This document shows, one piece after another, positions 12,851-24,801 of a stretch of 64,000 bases of DNA (positions within the stretch are counted from its first letter, which is position 1; every line of letters begins with the position of its first letter). The position numbers and the translations under genes are program-made. This stretch comes from Ceratodon purpureus (taxonomy: Eukaryota > Streptophyta > Bryopsida > Pseudoditrichales > Ditrichaceae). The DNA is taken from assembly GCA_014871385.1 (NCBI GenBank), contig CM026427.1:3666988-3730987 (forward strand). Direction: 5' to 3'. The notes beneath the pieces were generated by a model. That model was not told the DNA's origin. It worked only from the letters and a program-made list of their open reading frames with translations, and ran no database searches.

Positions 12851-14685
12851 AAGATATTGTAATCACTGGTGGATATAAAAGGAAGATACTGGAATTTGAC
12901 CTTCTCCGGGTACCGGAATTTTGTGTAATTTTGTGAGCTCGATGGTGAAAGGGGCGGAGCATCTGTTCGGGAGCGGAATTAGGATGCGTTTGGAAGTGCC
13001 AGTTAACGTGTAAATGCATCTGCAGACGTGGTTGTCTATTATCGAAGTCAACTGGAGGCTGTTTGTTTGTTTATTGAATGAGGTGCTCCACATGCCATAC
13101 TTTCGGCATTATACTAATCTCATAATAATTGGGCACACAGCCAGAAAGGCTCATGCTGGACTGGCCAAGACTCTCGTTTGAGTCATGGCAAATAGCACAT
13201 GATCCCTCCAATCCCTTCTTACTGTGGTGATTTTATTTTTATTTTATTTTTAATTTTTGTTTTGACACAAATGGAAGATGGTTTATTCCATTGCAGAAAA
13301 GAGGGTCACTGTAGTGTTTTATTTAATTTTGGTGTGATCTTGAAATTGCACTTCCGTGTAGCATCCTCCAATTGCAGAGTATTTATATCCGGGGCGTTTT
13401 CCATATGGACCATGAAAGTATGATTCAGGGCGCTGTGAGTGGTTGATAAAACCATCTGGGTCCAACTTGGGTTTGCATGATTTGTGATTGATATTGTTTA
13501 TATTGTAATTTAGGTTTATTTTTTTGGAACTGAGGAGACGCTGTTTTATGATTATTCAGAAGGAGAATGATTAAAAGGATTGAGATGAATAAATTATCAT
13601 ATTTTATAAATTTTGTGGAAAATTTCATGGAAAAAAAGAAAATAAATTATCATTTTCCTCCTTGTAGATGTGGGTATCATGGTCCAACTGGTATTTCTCA
13701 TGGATCAAGCAAAAAATGTTGACAACTAGGTACAATTCAAGGGGACTATTGGGCTCAGTATGTACAATCAATGATGTTGTGTATATTGTTTTCAGATATT
13801 CAGACAAGGAAATCAGTTCTTTTGACTTCCAATCCGAGGCAAGATTGGATTTTGTTCCAACTTGAGTGTATTTTATTTGCAATGACCAAACTTTTGAGAA
13901 ATGATTTTGAAAATTCTATTGGTCATAAGTCTTAGTCATGACTTATCACCATGATGGATTTTAGATTTTCATAGTCATGATTATAAAAATGATCCCTTAT
14001 CTTCATTTTTTGTTTTTTTTTTTTTGTTTTTTTTTTTATAAGTTCGTATTCTTGCCTACTTCAAAATCCAATTTCCAAAATACTTTCAATTTTAAAGTTT
14101 TGAGATATAAAAACATAGGCTTTAGAAAATATGGTAACATGGTATAATGCCACTTTTCGAGATCAGCCATGAGCCAAGAACGATAAAACCCATCATACAT
14201 GTGTAACAAAAAAAGTCCCTTCATTTGTTGCATTTCTATCACAAGAGTTCTTAAAATGGAATAGTGTTTTTTAATATAAAAGAGACAAATAAAATAAGTT
14301 GTAGTTTTTGAATATTTTCACGAAACTTTAAAAAATAACAACATTGTCTTTATTTTATTCCAAGATTTATGAGTGATTATGTAGCCAAAATTGCCAAAAA
14401 CAAAACGCTTCTCAAAATAAGCTACTACTCTCTATAATTAAACATCATATTAAATTTAAAATATAAGATCTTATATTTACATAGTATAAAACGACGTATA
14501 TTAAATTAGAGCACAATCCATTGTACAAATTGAGAGACACTAAGGTTCAAAGTTATTGTAACTATCCAATTCACGCATAAAAAGGTTTTGATGTTCAAAA
14601 AGTATACTCTGCAAATGCATTTGATGCATGAAGGATCATCAATTTTTGTAGATATAGAAGTAAGGTTTAAGCTCACCAACTTTAA
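12851..14685. other. AT-rich gene-free DNA
   Basis: The sequence becomes increasingly AT-rich, with poly-T runs near 14006-14036 and many in-frame stops. No gene or identifiable repeat was found before the MITE at 14686. Confidence 0.5.
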
Positions 14686-14919
14686 CCCTTAAACGTCATA
14701 TGTTTTTCTGATACCACTCCCAAAATCTCTTTTAAACTCCATTTTAAGCATTATTCTCTTTTTAATTTGATTGAGTTCTATTCTAAGAAAGTATATATCT
14801 CTTTAAGGTACTCAGTTTGACATTCTAGAAATCCAATTTGGTATAATGGAGTGTAAGTTCTGAGCAAGATTCTCTCAAAAAAAAACCCAGCCCCTCGGGT
14901 TGGGTCTGACGTTTAAAAG
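14686..14919 (-). mobile_element. piggyBac-like MITE, copy 1 (234 bp)
   Basis: The element begins CCCTTAAACGTCATATG and ends TCTGACGTTTAAAAG, imperfect terminal inverted repeats, and is flanked by TTAA on both sides (14682-14685 and 14920-14923). TTAA target duplication and CCC-starting ends are the signature of piggyBac elements. Its sequence is the reverse complement of the element at 28846-29079 over the full length, and both are 234 bp. It contains a short hairpin around CCCAGCCCCTCGGGTTGGG. There is no coding capacity, so it is non-autonomous. Confidence 0.85.
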
Positions 14920-14923
14920 TTAA

Positions 14924-17900
14924 GTTGCACACATGCTTGCAAAGGGCAACAAAAACCCTTATTGTAGTCATTGAAGGTGTGTTGAAAAACTTTACATTCT
15001 TTGAAATTAAAACAATCAAAAGGTTAACCTCAACATGTCCAACTGGATAGTCAAACAGTGGAAATATCCTTATCAATGAAAAAAAAAACCTCCAAAAATT
15101 CCAATAAATTCCAATAAAATCCGAGGAAATCTTGAATTTTTGTTTATTGTTGAAGTACAAAGAATATGATTTCCTATAATTTCAAAGGGGCAATTCAAAA
15201 ATTGTAGGTTCCATTGATGGATCTGCGGCCATCTCACAAAGCATGATGATTTATATAAGGATTGGATGAAAACTAAAGGCTATATGTACAATTTTCTATG
15301 GATGAAATTTAATAGTTGGATGAAAATGGTCATGTGGATGATAAATATAGCCAAATAAAATTTTGTTGAGATGAAAACAATCATTGTGGATGGAAACCAT
15401 TACTTGGATAGAAAATATTCATAGGATGAAAAATGTCAACAATGTGTACGGATGAAAAAAATTGTACCCATTATATTATAAGCACGTCCGCCCTTTAAAA
15501 TTTAGTCTTCTTACTTATTGCCTTAGTGAATGACATTTAATTTGAGCAAAAATGGGAGATTGTGATTGATTACTATCCCTAAAAATGTAGGACAAATTTT
15601 TTCAAAATTCATAATTTATGTATAGTAACTTCAAATGCTTTTAAAATTGTGCAATTAGAAAGCTAAAGGTGAAAGCTACATGTATGCAAAAATATTGAAA
15701 ATTTCAAAAATCTACGAGCTTGGTATAGCATGCCTGCAAGTAATGCAACCACAATATGGTCTCAAATAGCCTTATGATTTAATAAGATGTTTGTCTTTGA
15801 ATATATAGCCTCAAAAGATTTTGGTAAAATTTTATGCAAAATTTTATACAAACATATGCAAAATTTTACGTTTGGATTTTTTTTAGCTATCCACTAGCTT
15901 AGACAAAATATTATAGAATTAAAGGTTGCTTGAAATTTTAGAATTTCATAATCATCTATATTCAAAACAAAAATTATAGTAAATATACACCCAAATTTTT
16001 AATGTTGCACAAGACGTATGCCACATGCGTGTATTACAAAATAGCATATTATGTTGAAGATTAAGAAACCAAACAAAGGATGCGGTCTCTGGAAGAAAAA
16101 ACCCGTATTGAGAAAATTTGTAGTTTTAAGTCTGATTATATCATATATCAATTTTGAGTGCAATTCGTTAATAAATAAAGCGTAAACAATCACAAGTGTT
16201 TTGTAAAAATTTATTTTGTTAAAAAATCTTCTATGTGTTAGTTCCATGTAAAACCTTATATAAAAGGTTGTATATGAGATCCAATTCATATGTCTTTTTA
16301 AAACGTGCAAAGTTTTTTGTACTTAGACAATCATTTATGTGTCAAATGAAATTATTCAATTTTTTTCCTAGTATCTTATAATAAAATATATATTTAAATT
16401 CACTTGGTATAAGGCTCATAATTTGAAAAATAATACATCAAAACAAGATTGATTACATACCACATAAATAATGGAGTTGTTTTTGTAAAGAATAAAATTT
16501 TGATTTAAATAGCTAAGTCTTTCATATAGAATCTGTTGCCAGTGCTCACTCCATTACTAGATGATTATACTACTAGGAATCACGATTGATTGCAAAATAC
16601 ATAATAAAGGGAATTGTTGTTTATAAGAATTAAATTTTGATTCAAATTGTTAACTATATCATATGGAATTTGCCGACTGCAAATGACAATAATGCAATGA
16701 TGCTTATTCTACTACTAGATGTCTAGAATACTATAACAACCAATATGAAGTACTTCTAGAAGTCTATGATTACAAATATAACCACGTAAGCACTGTGGCA
16801 TGTTCAGTTGCTATTGGCAAGCAGCCGATGGCTACAATAATTGTCACAATGTATATCAATTTCAAAAATTGATTCGGATTATCAAAAATCACCTTTATAC
16901 TCTAGTCTAATCTACTTGCATGCGTTGAAATCGTATGGCAATCTTAATAGCCTAGTGCACATGGCATGGCCTGTGCATTTACGCTAGTTACTACAATATA
17001 GATCGAACTTGTGTAAATAATATACTTCTAGATGGATATTTGTAACAACAACAAGGACAACAATGTCATTATTTGAAGAGTGCATGTGACATTGAAATGG
17101 CAAATGTAGTAGATATATTTTAGTGTCATTGACGTAGATATTTCATCTAATTTGACGACCAATGGTTTTGAGGTTGTTAACTCATTACGTATATTAAATA
17201 ATTTTTATTCATCTTTTCATGCATAAGCACGTCGACAAATATTAATAATTTGATGGTTTTAAGTTACATTGATGTAGATATATGTTGGCCAATAAAAATC
17301 TACGCCTTCAACGCCAATACATAATCATTCTATAAGCAATTATAAATCAATAAAATAAATAAATAAGAAATCTTAAACCATTCTAGCAATGTTTTCTTTA
17401 CAAATACATAATCATTTCTATAAATAATTAATGATTTATGTAACTAAAAATAAATCTATACAACCACTCTACCAAAGTATTTTTGCAACGACAAAGTAGT
17501 ATTACCACTTAAGTACTTAACATTACAATAAAAAATTAAAAAATTAGAAATTTTTACTTGAAACAATATGATTCATAAATTAAAATACATTTTACTTGGA
17601 GGGCACCATTACAACCTCGAGCATTTATACTTGTATTTAAATTTAATTTCTTATTTCGTTTTTTTTAACACAAAAAAATCCAACCTTAACCATTTGACCC
17701 TCACCACAACCTTTGGACTAAGATGAACAAAAAAACACTAAAACCGGGAGTCCGGGTACATAGAGCGGGGACACCATTTGCACCATTTGGAACCCTAAAC
17801 CTGTGAGGTTTCTCCACCTCTATGCGAATCACAAGAACAATCAAGTTTGATTGATTCCGAACATAGAATTGCCCAGGTATCCTCGGCAGCCAATTTTTTA

Positions 17901-18060
17901 AGCTACAAGCCAGAGTGTGCGACACGCGAACTCCCTCTCCATACGGTGGCAAATGTGGCGCAGTAAACATTTTACCTCAGAGTTTTATTGGCAAATTTTG
18001 AAATTACAGAACTTGTTAGTGTTGACTGAGTGAAAACTGATTTAAATAAAAAAAAATGGG
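14924..18060. other. AT-rich gene-free DNA
   Basis: Roughly 3 kb of AT-rich sequence with dense stop codons. A locally repetitive stretch of GGATGAAA-type words occurs near 15260-15450. No gene, RNA or identifiable transposase was found. Confidence 0.55.
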
Positions 18061-18074
18061 AGTACTGTTCACAG

Positions 18075-18176
18075 TGGCGACCATTTCAAATACAAAGGGA
18101 TGGCAGTGGCGAACCACACATGGAATAGGAAGCAACTGTGGCGACTTCCAAAGACACTGTAGAGCAAATATGGCGA
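18075..18176. repeat. subterminal TGGCGA repeats of the hAT element
   Basis: Four TGGCGA copies start at about 18075, 18107, 18138 and 18171, spaced 31-33 bp apart in otherwise different sequence. Further TGGCGA or GGCGA words occur beyond the other end of the transposase gene (about 21190-21545). Regularly spaced short subterminal motifs are typical transposase-binding sites of hAT elements. I could not define the exact terminal inverted repeats or the 8-bp target duplication. Confidence 0.5.
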
Positions 18177-18509
18177 CTTGCATCTTAAATACCCAAACAC
18201 CCATCATAAGTCACCACAACCAACACAATTTAATTTTTTTATTTTCTGTCAAGGGGAGTTGAACCCCAGCCGAATTCAGCCCTGCCCATTGCAGATGACA
18301 GACCCACCCCCCCTCCCAAGTTAGTACCAACTTTTAGAAGAAAATAAAAACTCCCCACAATTGTGGAAACAGAGCACTTACAAGTTACTAATCCGTCCCT
18401 CAAGTTACTGATCCGTCCCCATTCGAACAGCCTCCTCTCGCCAACTGCTCATCGTAGTGGGGAAAGGGAAGGTCTGTAGAGTGAAAAATTGCTGTGAGTA
18501 CAGCTTAAC

Positions 18510-20945
18510 CTAGGAATCCAGGTGCCCACTGAGCCGGTTGCGGCATTTAGATTTCATGAAGGTGAGTGTAGAGAAGGTCCGCTCATCTTCGACACTTCCT
18601 AATACAGCTGTGATAGCAATGTCAGCCACCTTAATATATTTTGAGAGCATGTTCAGCATCAAGGCATTCTGCCCAACCCGGGACCACAATTTCGTAACAT
18701 GGTTCTCATTATACGGTTCTTATGGAGGCCTTTGCATGAGATTTCATGGTCAGTTTAAATAAACTTGACTGCAAGCTTAAGTTATGCCCATCAATGATGG
18801 GGTCTATCTGTTCCATCCGGGGCTCCTCAACAGTGCCCAAATTCACCTCTCGAACCACCGAGTACTGAGCTTTGAGAGTTCTCAAATGCAAGGAAAACAG
18901 CTTGTCAGCATTCGGCTGCAGCTAGTACTGCGGGAAAATAATCCCAAGTGCATTCATCAACTCCACCTCGGGAAAACGGGTATCCAACTCAAGCCTCAGC
19001 AGCTCCGCATCGTCTTTACACTATCCCTTGACAGATCTTATGATGCGTTCCAAGTCACTTAGTGTCACAGGCAGTTTCCTCCCACTGATAGCACACATAG
19101 AATGAGCGGGGTAGGTGTGATCACCAATGCGGAAGCTGAGCTGCACATCTGAAGTATTGAGGTCAGTAACCCATTCTTGTTGTATAGCATGGGAGTTGTT
19201 ATGAACAATATCGTGAAACATACCGAAATGTTGTTGCCGCCATGCCGAAGCCTCATCACTGTACATCATGTACAGTTCAGCTTGGCAGATTCTCATAGCC
19301 GCACAATAATTTGCAACAAACATATTGTTGGATTGAACAAATTTTATCAAGGAATCTATAGATTCTAGCATTGGCACAATGCATGGCAGGGCCAGCAAAG
19401 TCCCGACGTCACAGAAGGAGTCGTAGTTTCTCCTCGCAGACTCCCTGGCTTCCTGCTGCTTCTGAGTCAGGTCAGGCTCTTTGATCGCAGCATATCCGCA
19501 CATTTTTGCGAGTAGTGTCTTGTACTCTCCCATTACCCTGCGCAGTGGAGAAAGCAAGGAGATCCATCGTGTTTTCACATTTCGCAGCATAGACAGGCCG
19601 CCTCTGTTTCCACAATTTCGGCGAGTTTTTGGAACTCCAATTGCCTCTTCGGACTCTTAGAAAAATAACTGTACATATTCTGACAAAGGAGCTCTAACTT
19701 AGCAACAATGGGGAGATTGGAGAGAGGTTCCACAGCCAGATTGGTTCAGTGTGCCATGCAGTGCACACCGAACATAAAAGGCGCTGCATGTTTTTGCATA
19801 GTCACGGTCACTCCATTCCGACACCCCTGGAAAACAGCATCGCCATCGGCCCGTAAGCACACAATCCGCCCAGCCAATTGCACATCCGACAAACCAGTAT
19901 GGTGGGCAACAAGGTCATGGATAGCACCTCCCACAGCATCAGCAGTAACCCCATCCTCCAATCGACTCAGACTCAACAGTATCGGTACTCTCTTGAAATT
20001 AATGCATAGATAACAGTGTATGGACAGCCAAGACTGATGGTCAATTGTGGTAACCTCATCAGCGGAAAGAGAAAGGAAATGTGCATTAGATATAACCTTT
20101 TTTGTATGAGCAGCAAGGGTCATGGCCATGTGATCCGCCATCTCCCAGCCCAACCCAACGGACCAGTGTTTTTTTGGTAGATAAGGCACAGAGAGCACTT
20201 CGAAAAGCCCACGGAAATCAGTGAAATCGCACATAGGTCGACCCAGGGACAGCAAGTGGAAAACAGCCCTGAACTGTACCAATTTTCTACATCTCTCCTT
20301 AACAGCCCTAGCCTGAACTTGTTGTGCAACATTATTCCCACCTTTCCCATGTCGAGCAGCATAGATTTTCTCATTCTTAGCATGTGCATTGGAAGCCAAA
20401 AAATAATACTGACCTGCTCTCAGATTTCCGTTGCTTGCAAGAGCCTTGCGGCGTCCCGCATGCTTCCAAAGAGAGTCGATTTTAGGAACCAGGAGCTTGT
20501 CCCGGCCCTCAACACCAGAGCAAGTGCGGCACCTCACGTGGTGAATTTCCCCATTGGGTGACACAACGGATTCTGCCCAAGGTAGTCTTGCCGCCCACGT
20601 ATCCTGCCAGTGCCTGTTCCTTTCGTATCCTCTCTGTCTCGCCCTTGCTATCTCATGCGCAGCAGTCCTCACTGCAGGGTCGAGCTCCTCCAACTCGGAA
20701 CTCGCATGCACCGGCATCTCCGCTGTGGGGACTGCCGGCGGCTCACTCCCGAACCCTGCATGACCCAACAACACCAGTGAGACAGATTCATCTGAAGCAT
20801 CGGGAGCTGCGCTGCCTCCGCTCTCGCAAACCTGCGTGGTCCCGAACCGCAACTCCCCAATTTCGACCCCCAAAGAATCAACTTCATCACCGCTCCCGCT
20901 CCCTCCATGAAGATACTTCGTAAGCATCGACTGCTTGGGCGCCAT
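18510..20945 (-). pseudogene. hAT-superfamily transposase, inactivated
   Basis: The minus-strand frame starts at MAPKQSMLTKYL (20945). It has a Cys/His zinc-finger-like region (VRCRTCSG...DSLWKHAGRRKA), a transposase core (SADEVTTIDHQSWLSIHCYL, NVKTRWISLLSPLRR) and, at its C-terminal end, the hAT dimerisation motif (VLGSVEDERTFSTLTF then KCRNRLSGHLD). It is broken by a TGA at 19746-19748, a frameshift near 19600, stops at about 19021-19023, near 18923 and at 18709-18711, and a final TAG at 18510-18512. Frames on both sides remain well conserved, so decay is fairly recent. The first 400 codons are still open. No introns are needed. An autonomous copy may exist elsewhere. Confidence 0.9.
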
Positions 20946-21559
20946 CAAAATTACGCAAATTGCACAAATGCAATCCGAGTGCCAACCAACACCACAGCCA
21001 GCCAACGAACAACACACAAAAACGAAGAACCTGAGAACTATGGGGAGGAAACCGGCAGTTAAACCTTTGATGGAAACCTCCGCTGTGTGCCCTGTGACTA
21101 CCAAAAACTCCGCACGCCGAATTGCCCATTCCTGCCACACCCACAAATTGCAAAAGCCTGCCACACCCACACTAAACAAGAGCCACGAAATGGCGAGCAA
21201 GGATCGGCGCGAAGGGAGAGTTTGGCACACAGGATGAGAATAGGAAGAGCAAGCTGGCGAGTCCCAAACGAAGGGGAGAAAATGTCTGAACACTGTAGCT
21301 GGCGAGTTCTATTTGTGCATGGGGGGAGGGTGGCTGCATGGGATCCAAAGGTGGGAGAGATGGGCGATGAGGTGACAGGGTGGTGGAGCAAAGTGGGCGA
21401 GGTAACGGGAGGTGGGTTCTCGAGTGGGGCCGCCATTCAGATAGAGGACGTCAGATCCAGGCGACAACTTCGATTTTTAATGATGATTTTACTAGTGTCA
21501 AATTCGCCAAAGGGATTTACTCGTAAGAACGTGGCGAATTTTCGCCTATAAAAGTTTGG

Positions 21560-22336
21560 GAAATCCTCGGCATTGAGTACAGGAACTACAGGTTTAATTC
21601 AGGTCGATCTCCTCAGGCGACTGAAGTTTCTTTTCCTCTCTCTGTACGAAGATGGCATCCAAACGGGTGGCATTGCTCCCAGTAAAATAATCCCTGCAAG
21701 CATTTTAAAAAAAAAAAAAAAAGGAAAAAAAAAAACCAAACCAAACCAAGTGATCCATTATCCATGACACCCCGCCCAACCAAACGACGCCACGGAGGCT
21801 TTCGACCTGTCCCGAAAGCGAGCAGGGCAGAGCAAAGGGGGCGGGCGTTGACGAGCAACCCACCCGGTAGCCTCGGCGCAGGTGGAGCGACCCCCGGCGA
21901 TCACGCCCCCGCCCCATCGCCACCATCGTCGCCGATGCAGTGGCACCCGATCACACCAGCAGTGGACCAACGCCCCCACGGATCCCGCCACCTCTGTCGC
22001 CTTCCACTTGCGCAGGGTGGGTGGTTGGCTCCCCTGCACCACTGCACTGCCACTGCACCTGGACGGATCGATATCGATCAATACCCATGTCAAACCTCCG
22101 GGACGGTAGATAAGGGCTCCCAGGTGAACTAGCTTCGTAGATCGATCTAGATATCCACTTGTTGGTTGCTAGTTTCGTGGGCTGGTGGCTAGCTAGCCTA
22201 GTAAGTCGATCTGCGTTTTACAGCGGTGAAGTCAAACTGAAGCGCGGTTCGAGAGGGGTCTGGAAGGAGACGGTTGAGGAGGTTGGGCCTGATCGATCTC
22301 GGTTTTATCGTTTCTGTGTCAGGTTCGGGGTCAGAG
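21560..22336. other. GC-rich upstream region of secreted precursor B
   Basis: After a poly-A tract (about 21706-21733) the sequence turns GC- and CpG-rich (21770-22080). Open frames here are proline- and arginine-rich and read on both strands, as expected for GC-rich non-coding DNA. It most likely contains the promoter and 5' leader of the gene whose ATG is at 22337. Confidence 0.45.
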
Positions 22337-23244
22337 ATGGCGGGTTCTGGGAGAAGGATGGCGTGGTTTTGTTGTGTTGTGTTGTTGTTGGTGGTGGTGG
22401 ATGGTGCGGTTGCGTTCGAGCGTCGGGTGGATTGGGATCAGGCTCGGGTGGTCGGTAAGTTGGATTCTTCTTTCGGGGTTTGGGAGGTGATTTGAATTGG
22501 TCAAGGAGTTTTGTCTGTGTCGTTTGTTTTCTGTGTTTGAGTTTTGGAGGTTCTGGTTTGTTTCGGGTTAATTGTTTATGTCTTCAGTGGTGTGTGTTGA
22601 TTGGGACTGTTGGATAGTCTTAGTAGCCGTGGCTTGTTAGAATGAAATGGGAGGTGCTCGTAGAAATCTTTGATGTGAAAATCTATTGCCTAATTTAGTT
22701 GTGAACAGTTGTTTTCCTTCTTAATTTAGAAACTGTGGCTATGCCGGTGGTTCTCAGTTTATTGCTTTCTGCTTTCTGCTTGATGTGCATAATCTTATCA
22801 CTATCGTCTGCGAATTTAGTACTGCTACTCTCATTTGATATGAGGAACGCGTAATTGTGCACTTGACCCTTCCTTTGTTAGTCCAGCAATGGCTCGACGC
22901 CAATTGAGCCCTATTTCTAATCTAAAAACATGTCCACTCTAGTCCATGACGACTTGTCAAGCCTCTAGAAGAAAATTTTGCATTTGTATACTGCAAAGTC
23001 TTGGATCACCTAATTCATAAGAAGCACTAATCTCATTCCGCCTCTTTACACGATTTCAGGTTCGACGCAAGAGCTCTACCTTCGAGGCAACACGGTAACC
23101 ACTCCAGAGAGCGTCTCGACAGAGGCGGTTAAGAGCTACGACACCTTCGACGAGTTCCAGCGGCGAGAGCTGGAAGACTCGGGATACTCCACCAATCCTG
23201 CAGATCCCAACTGCGACAATGACCCTACTTTGTGCGATCCTTGA
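22337..23244 (+). CDS. small secreted peptide precursor, copy B (100 residues)
   Basis: Exon 1 is 22337-22454 and exon 2 is 23060-23244, with a 605-bp intron (GTAAGT donor, TTTCAG acceptor) in phase 1. The 100-residue product has a signal peptide (MAGSGRRMAWFCCVVLLL then VVVDGAVA). The intron splits the glycine codon that opens the conserved block GSTQELYLRGN, exactly as in the gene at 11471-12013. A variable spacer is followed by YDTFDEFQRRELEDSG and a C-terminus NPADPNC...LCDP. Conserved features between the two are GST-x(3)-YLRGN, F-D-x-F-x-RREL-x-D and NPAxxNC...C. The Asp-Tyr of copy A is replaced here by Asp-Ser-Gly-Tyr. I cannot assign a known family; secreted signalling or antimicrobial peptide is inference. 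Confidence 0.78.
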
Positions 23245-24801
23245 TCACATGAATGCACTCTTTATCTACCGATTCTTGTAGGTACAGTGATTGAGTCTTA
23301 GATGTTCCAGTACACTAGGGTTAAGCATTTCAACCAGAAGAGGCAAGTCATACATTAAAAAACGACAAGACATTGTCGATGATTTTGCGACAGAGAGCAC
23401 ACAGTGCGCATGCTTCTTCTGTTAGAGCAACAATGGTGCGAAAGCGTCAAACTGTACATAAAATTCATGATTCAATTCTAGATTTTCTGCTCCTGATTCC
23501 TGTTGTGTGCAAGTTTTTGGACTGATTCTCACCCGGATGGTGTCAATGGAGTTGTTAGACTGATGTGGACTTTCTTTCTTTCTTCTTCCTGATTCAAGCG
23601 AAACTGTTTACTTTCACTGCGAAATGAGTGGAACAACAGGCAATAATCCAAGCCTAGTCAAGGATTTTCTGAAATTTTCAAAGGAATAGAGGTGGATAAG
23701 TAAACCAGGGACAGGGCGGAGCAAAGGACTGATGAGGGAGGACTTTGTCTCTGGGATTGTGTACTGTGGTGTATGATTGAAGTGAAAGTACGGTGGGAAG
23801 AATGTACATACAGTGCACTTGTGCAATCATGGTGGTGTGCTGTACACTGGTGATTTTTCACAAGGTCCATGACATGTTCAGGGACATGTTCCTAAAAAAG
23901 CATTTCGTGTGGATGGGTTCTTGGAAGAATGTACTGTACCGGTTTTTGGATAGGTCAAATTTACTTTGGATGGGTTCTAGAACTAATCGATTTTTATGAT
24001 TTTTTTTGGTAAGAGATGATACAAATATTGATAGAAATATGTCATGTATGACATTGGAATTCAAGCATAAAAAGTTTGAATCTCTAAAATTAAATCTACA
24101 TAATAACTTGAAGTGTATTTCACTCACATATATTCATTTAGTAGCTACATGCATATATTCATTTAGTAGCTACACGCATATATTCATTTAATAGCTACAC
24201 GCATGTATTCATTTAGTAGCTACAGAATTTAGATTTCAGAGTTTTTTTTCCATTAAATAATTACTACATACAGAATTATGTTTCAAAATTTTTAGCACTC
24301 TTTGATCATTATGATCTCCTAAATGTCCAATTTTCACATGTGAATAATGTATCAAGTTAGTTTCAAAATTCTACAAATGGATTTATAAGATAATGCTTAG
24401 ATTAAGAGTTATTAGGCCTAAAGTGGAAAGGAGTCCATTTTGACAATTTTTGCAAAAAACCAATAAGAAGAGAGTTTATGTAGGAATTTAGAGGTTAATA
24501 GAAGAGAGCTTCCACAGGAAGCTTGGCATCTCTCCTGAAAATATCCTAGCTAAAAACCGGTTCATATTGCACTCATCAATTCAAATGAGTTTCAGAGTAG
24601 TAATTAGGAGTGAAAACTATGAAGCATATTAAAAAAGGCGAGTCATGATGTTGTATCATCGGTTTTGACAGTCCAAGCTGGATTTTAATAACAGTAACAA
24701 AACTCACAGTGCTCCTCAAAATCACGTTTTTTGTGAACTCACGGACATCTACTGGATTGCAAACCAGAAGGTAGTTTCAAGAAGCTTTGAACAGAAGGCT
24801 G
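23245..24801. other. intergenic, no gene recognised
   Basis: 3' flank of secreted precursor B, then AT-rich DNA with a short tandem repeat (24127-24226). No ORF with recognisable content. Confidence 0.5.
24127..24226. repeat. 25-bp tandem repeat, four copies
   Basis: The word TATTCATTTAGTAGCTACA recurs at 24131, 24156, 24181 and 24206, giving an exact 25-bp period with one or two changes per copy. Confidence 0.9.

Noticed and set aside
21764..22132. 122-residue proline-rich ORF
   Set aside because: It sits in a GC-rich stretch where several frames on both strands are open; more likely promoter DNA of secreted precursor B.
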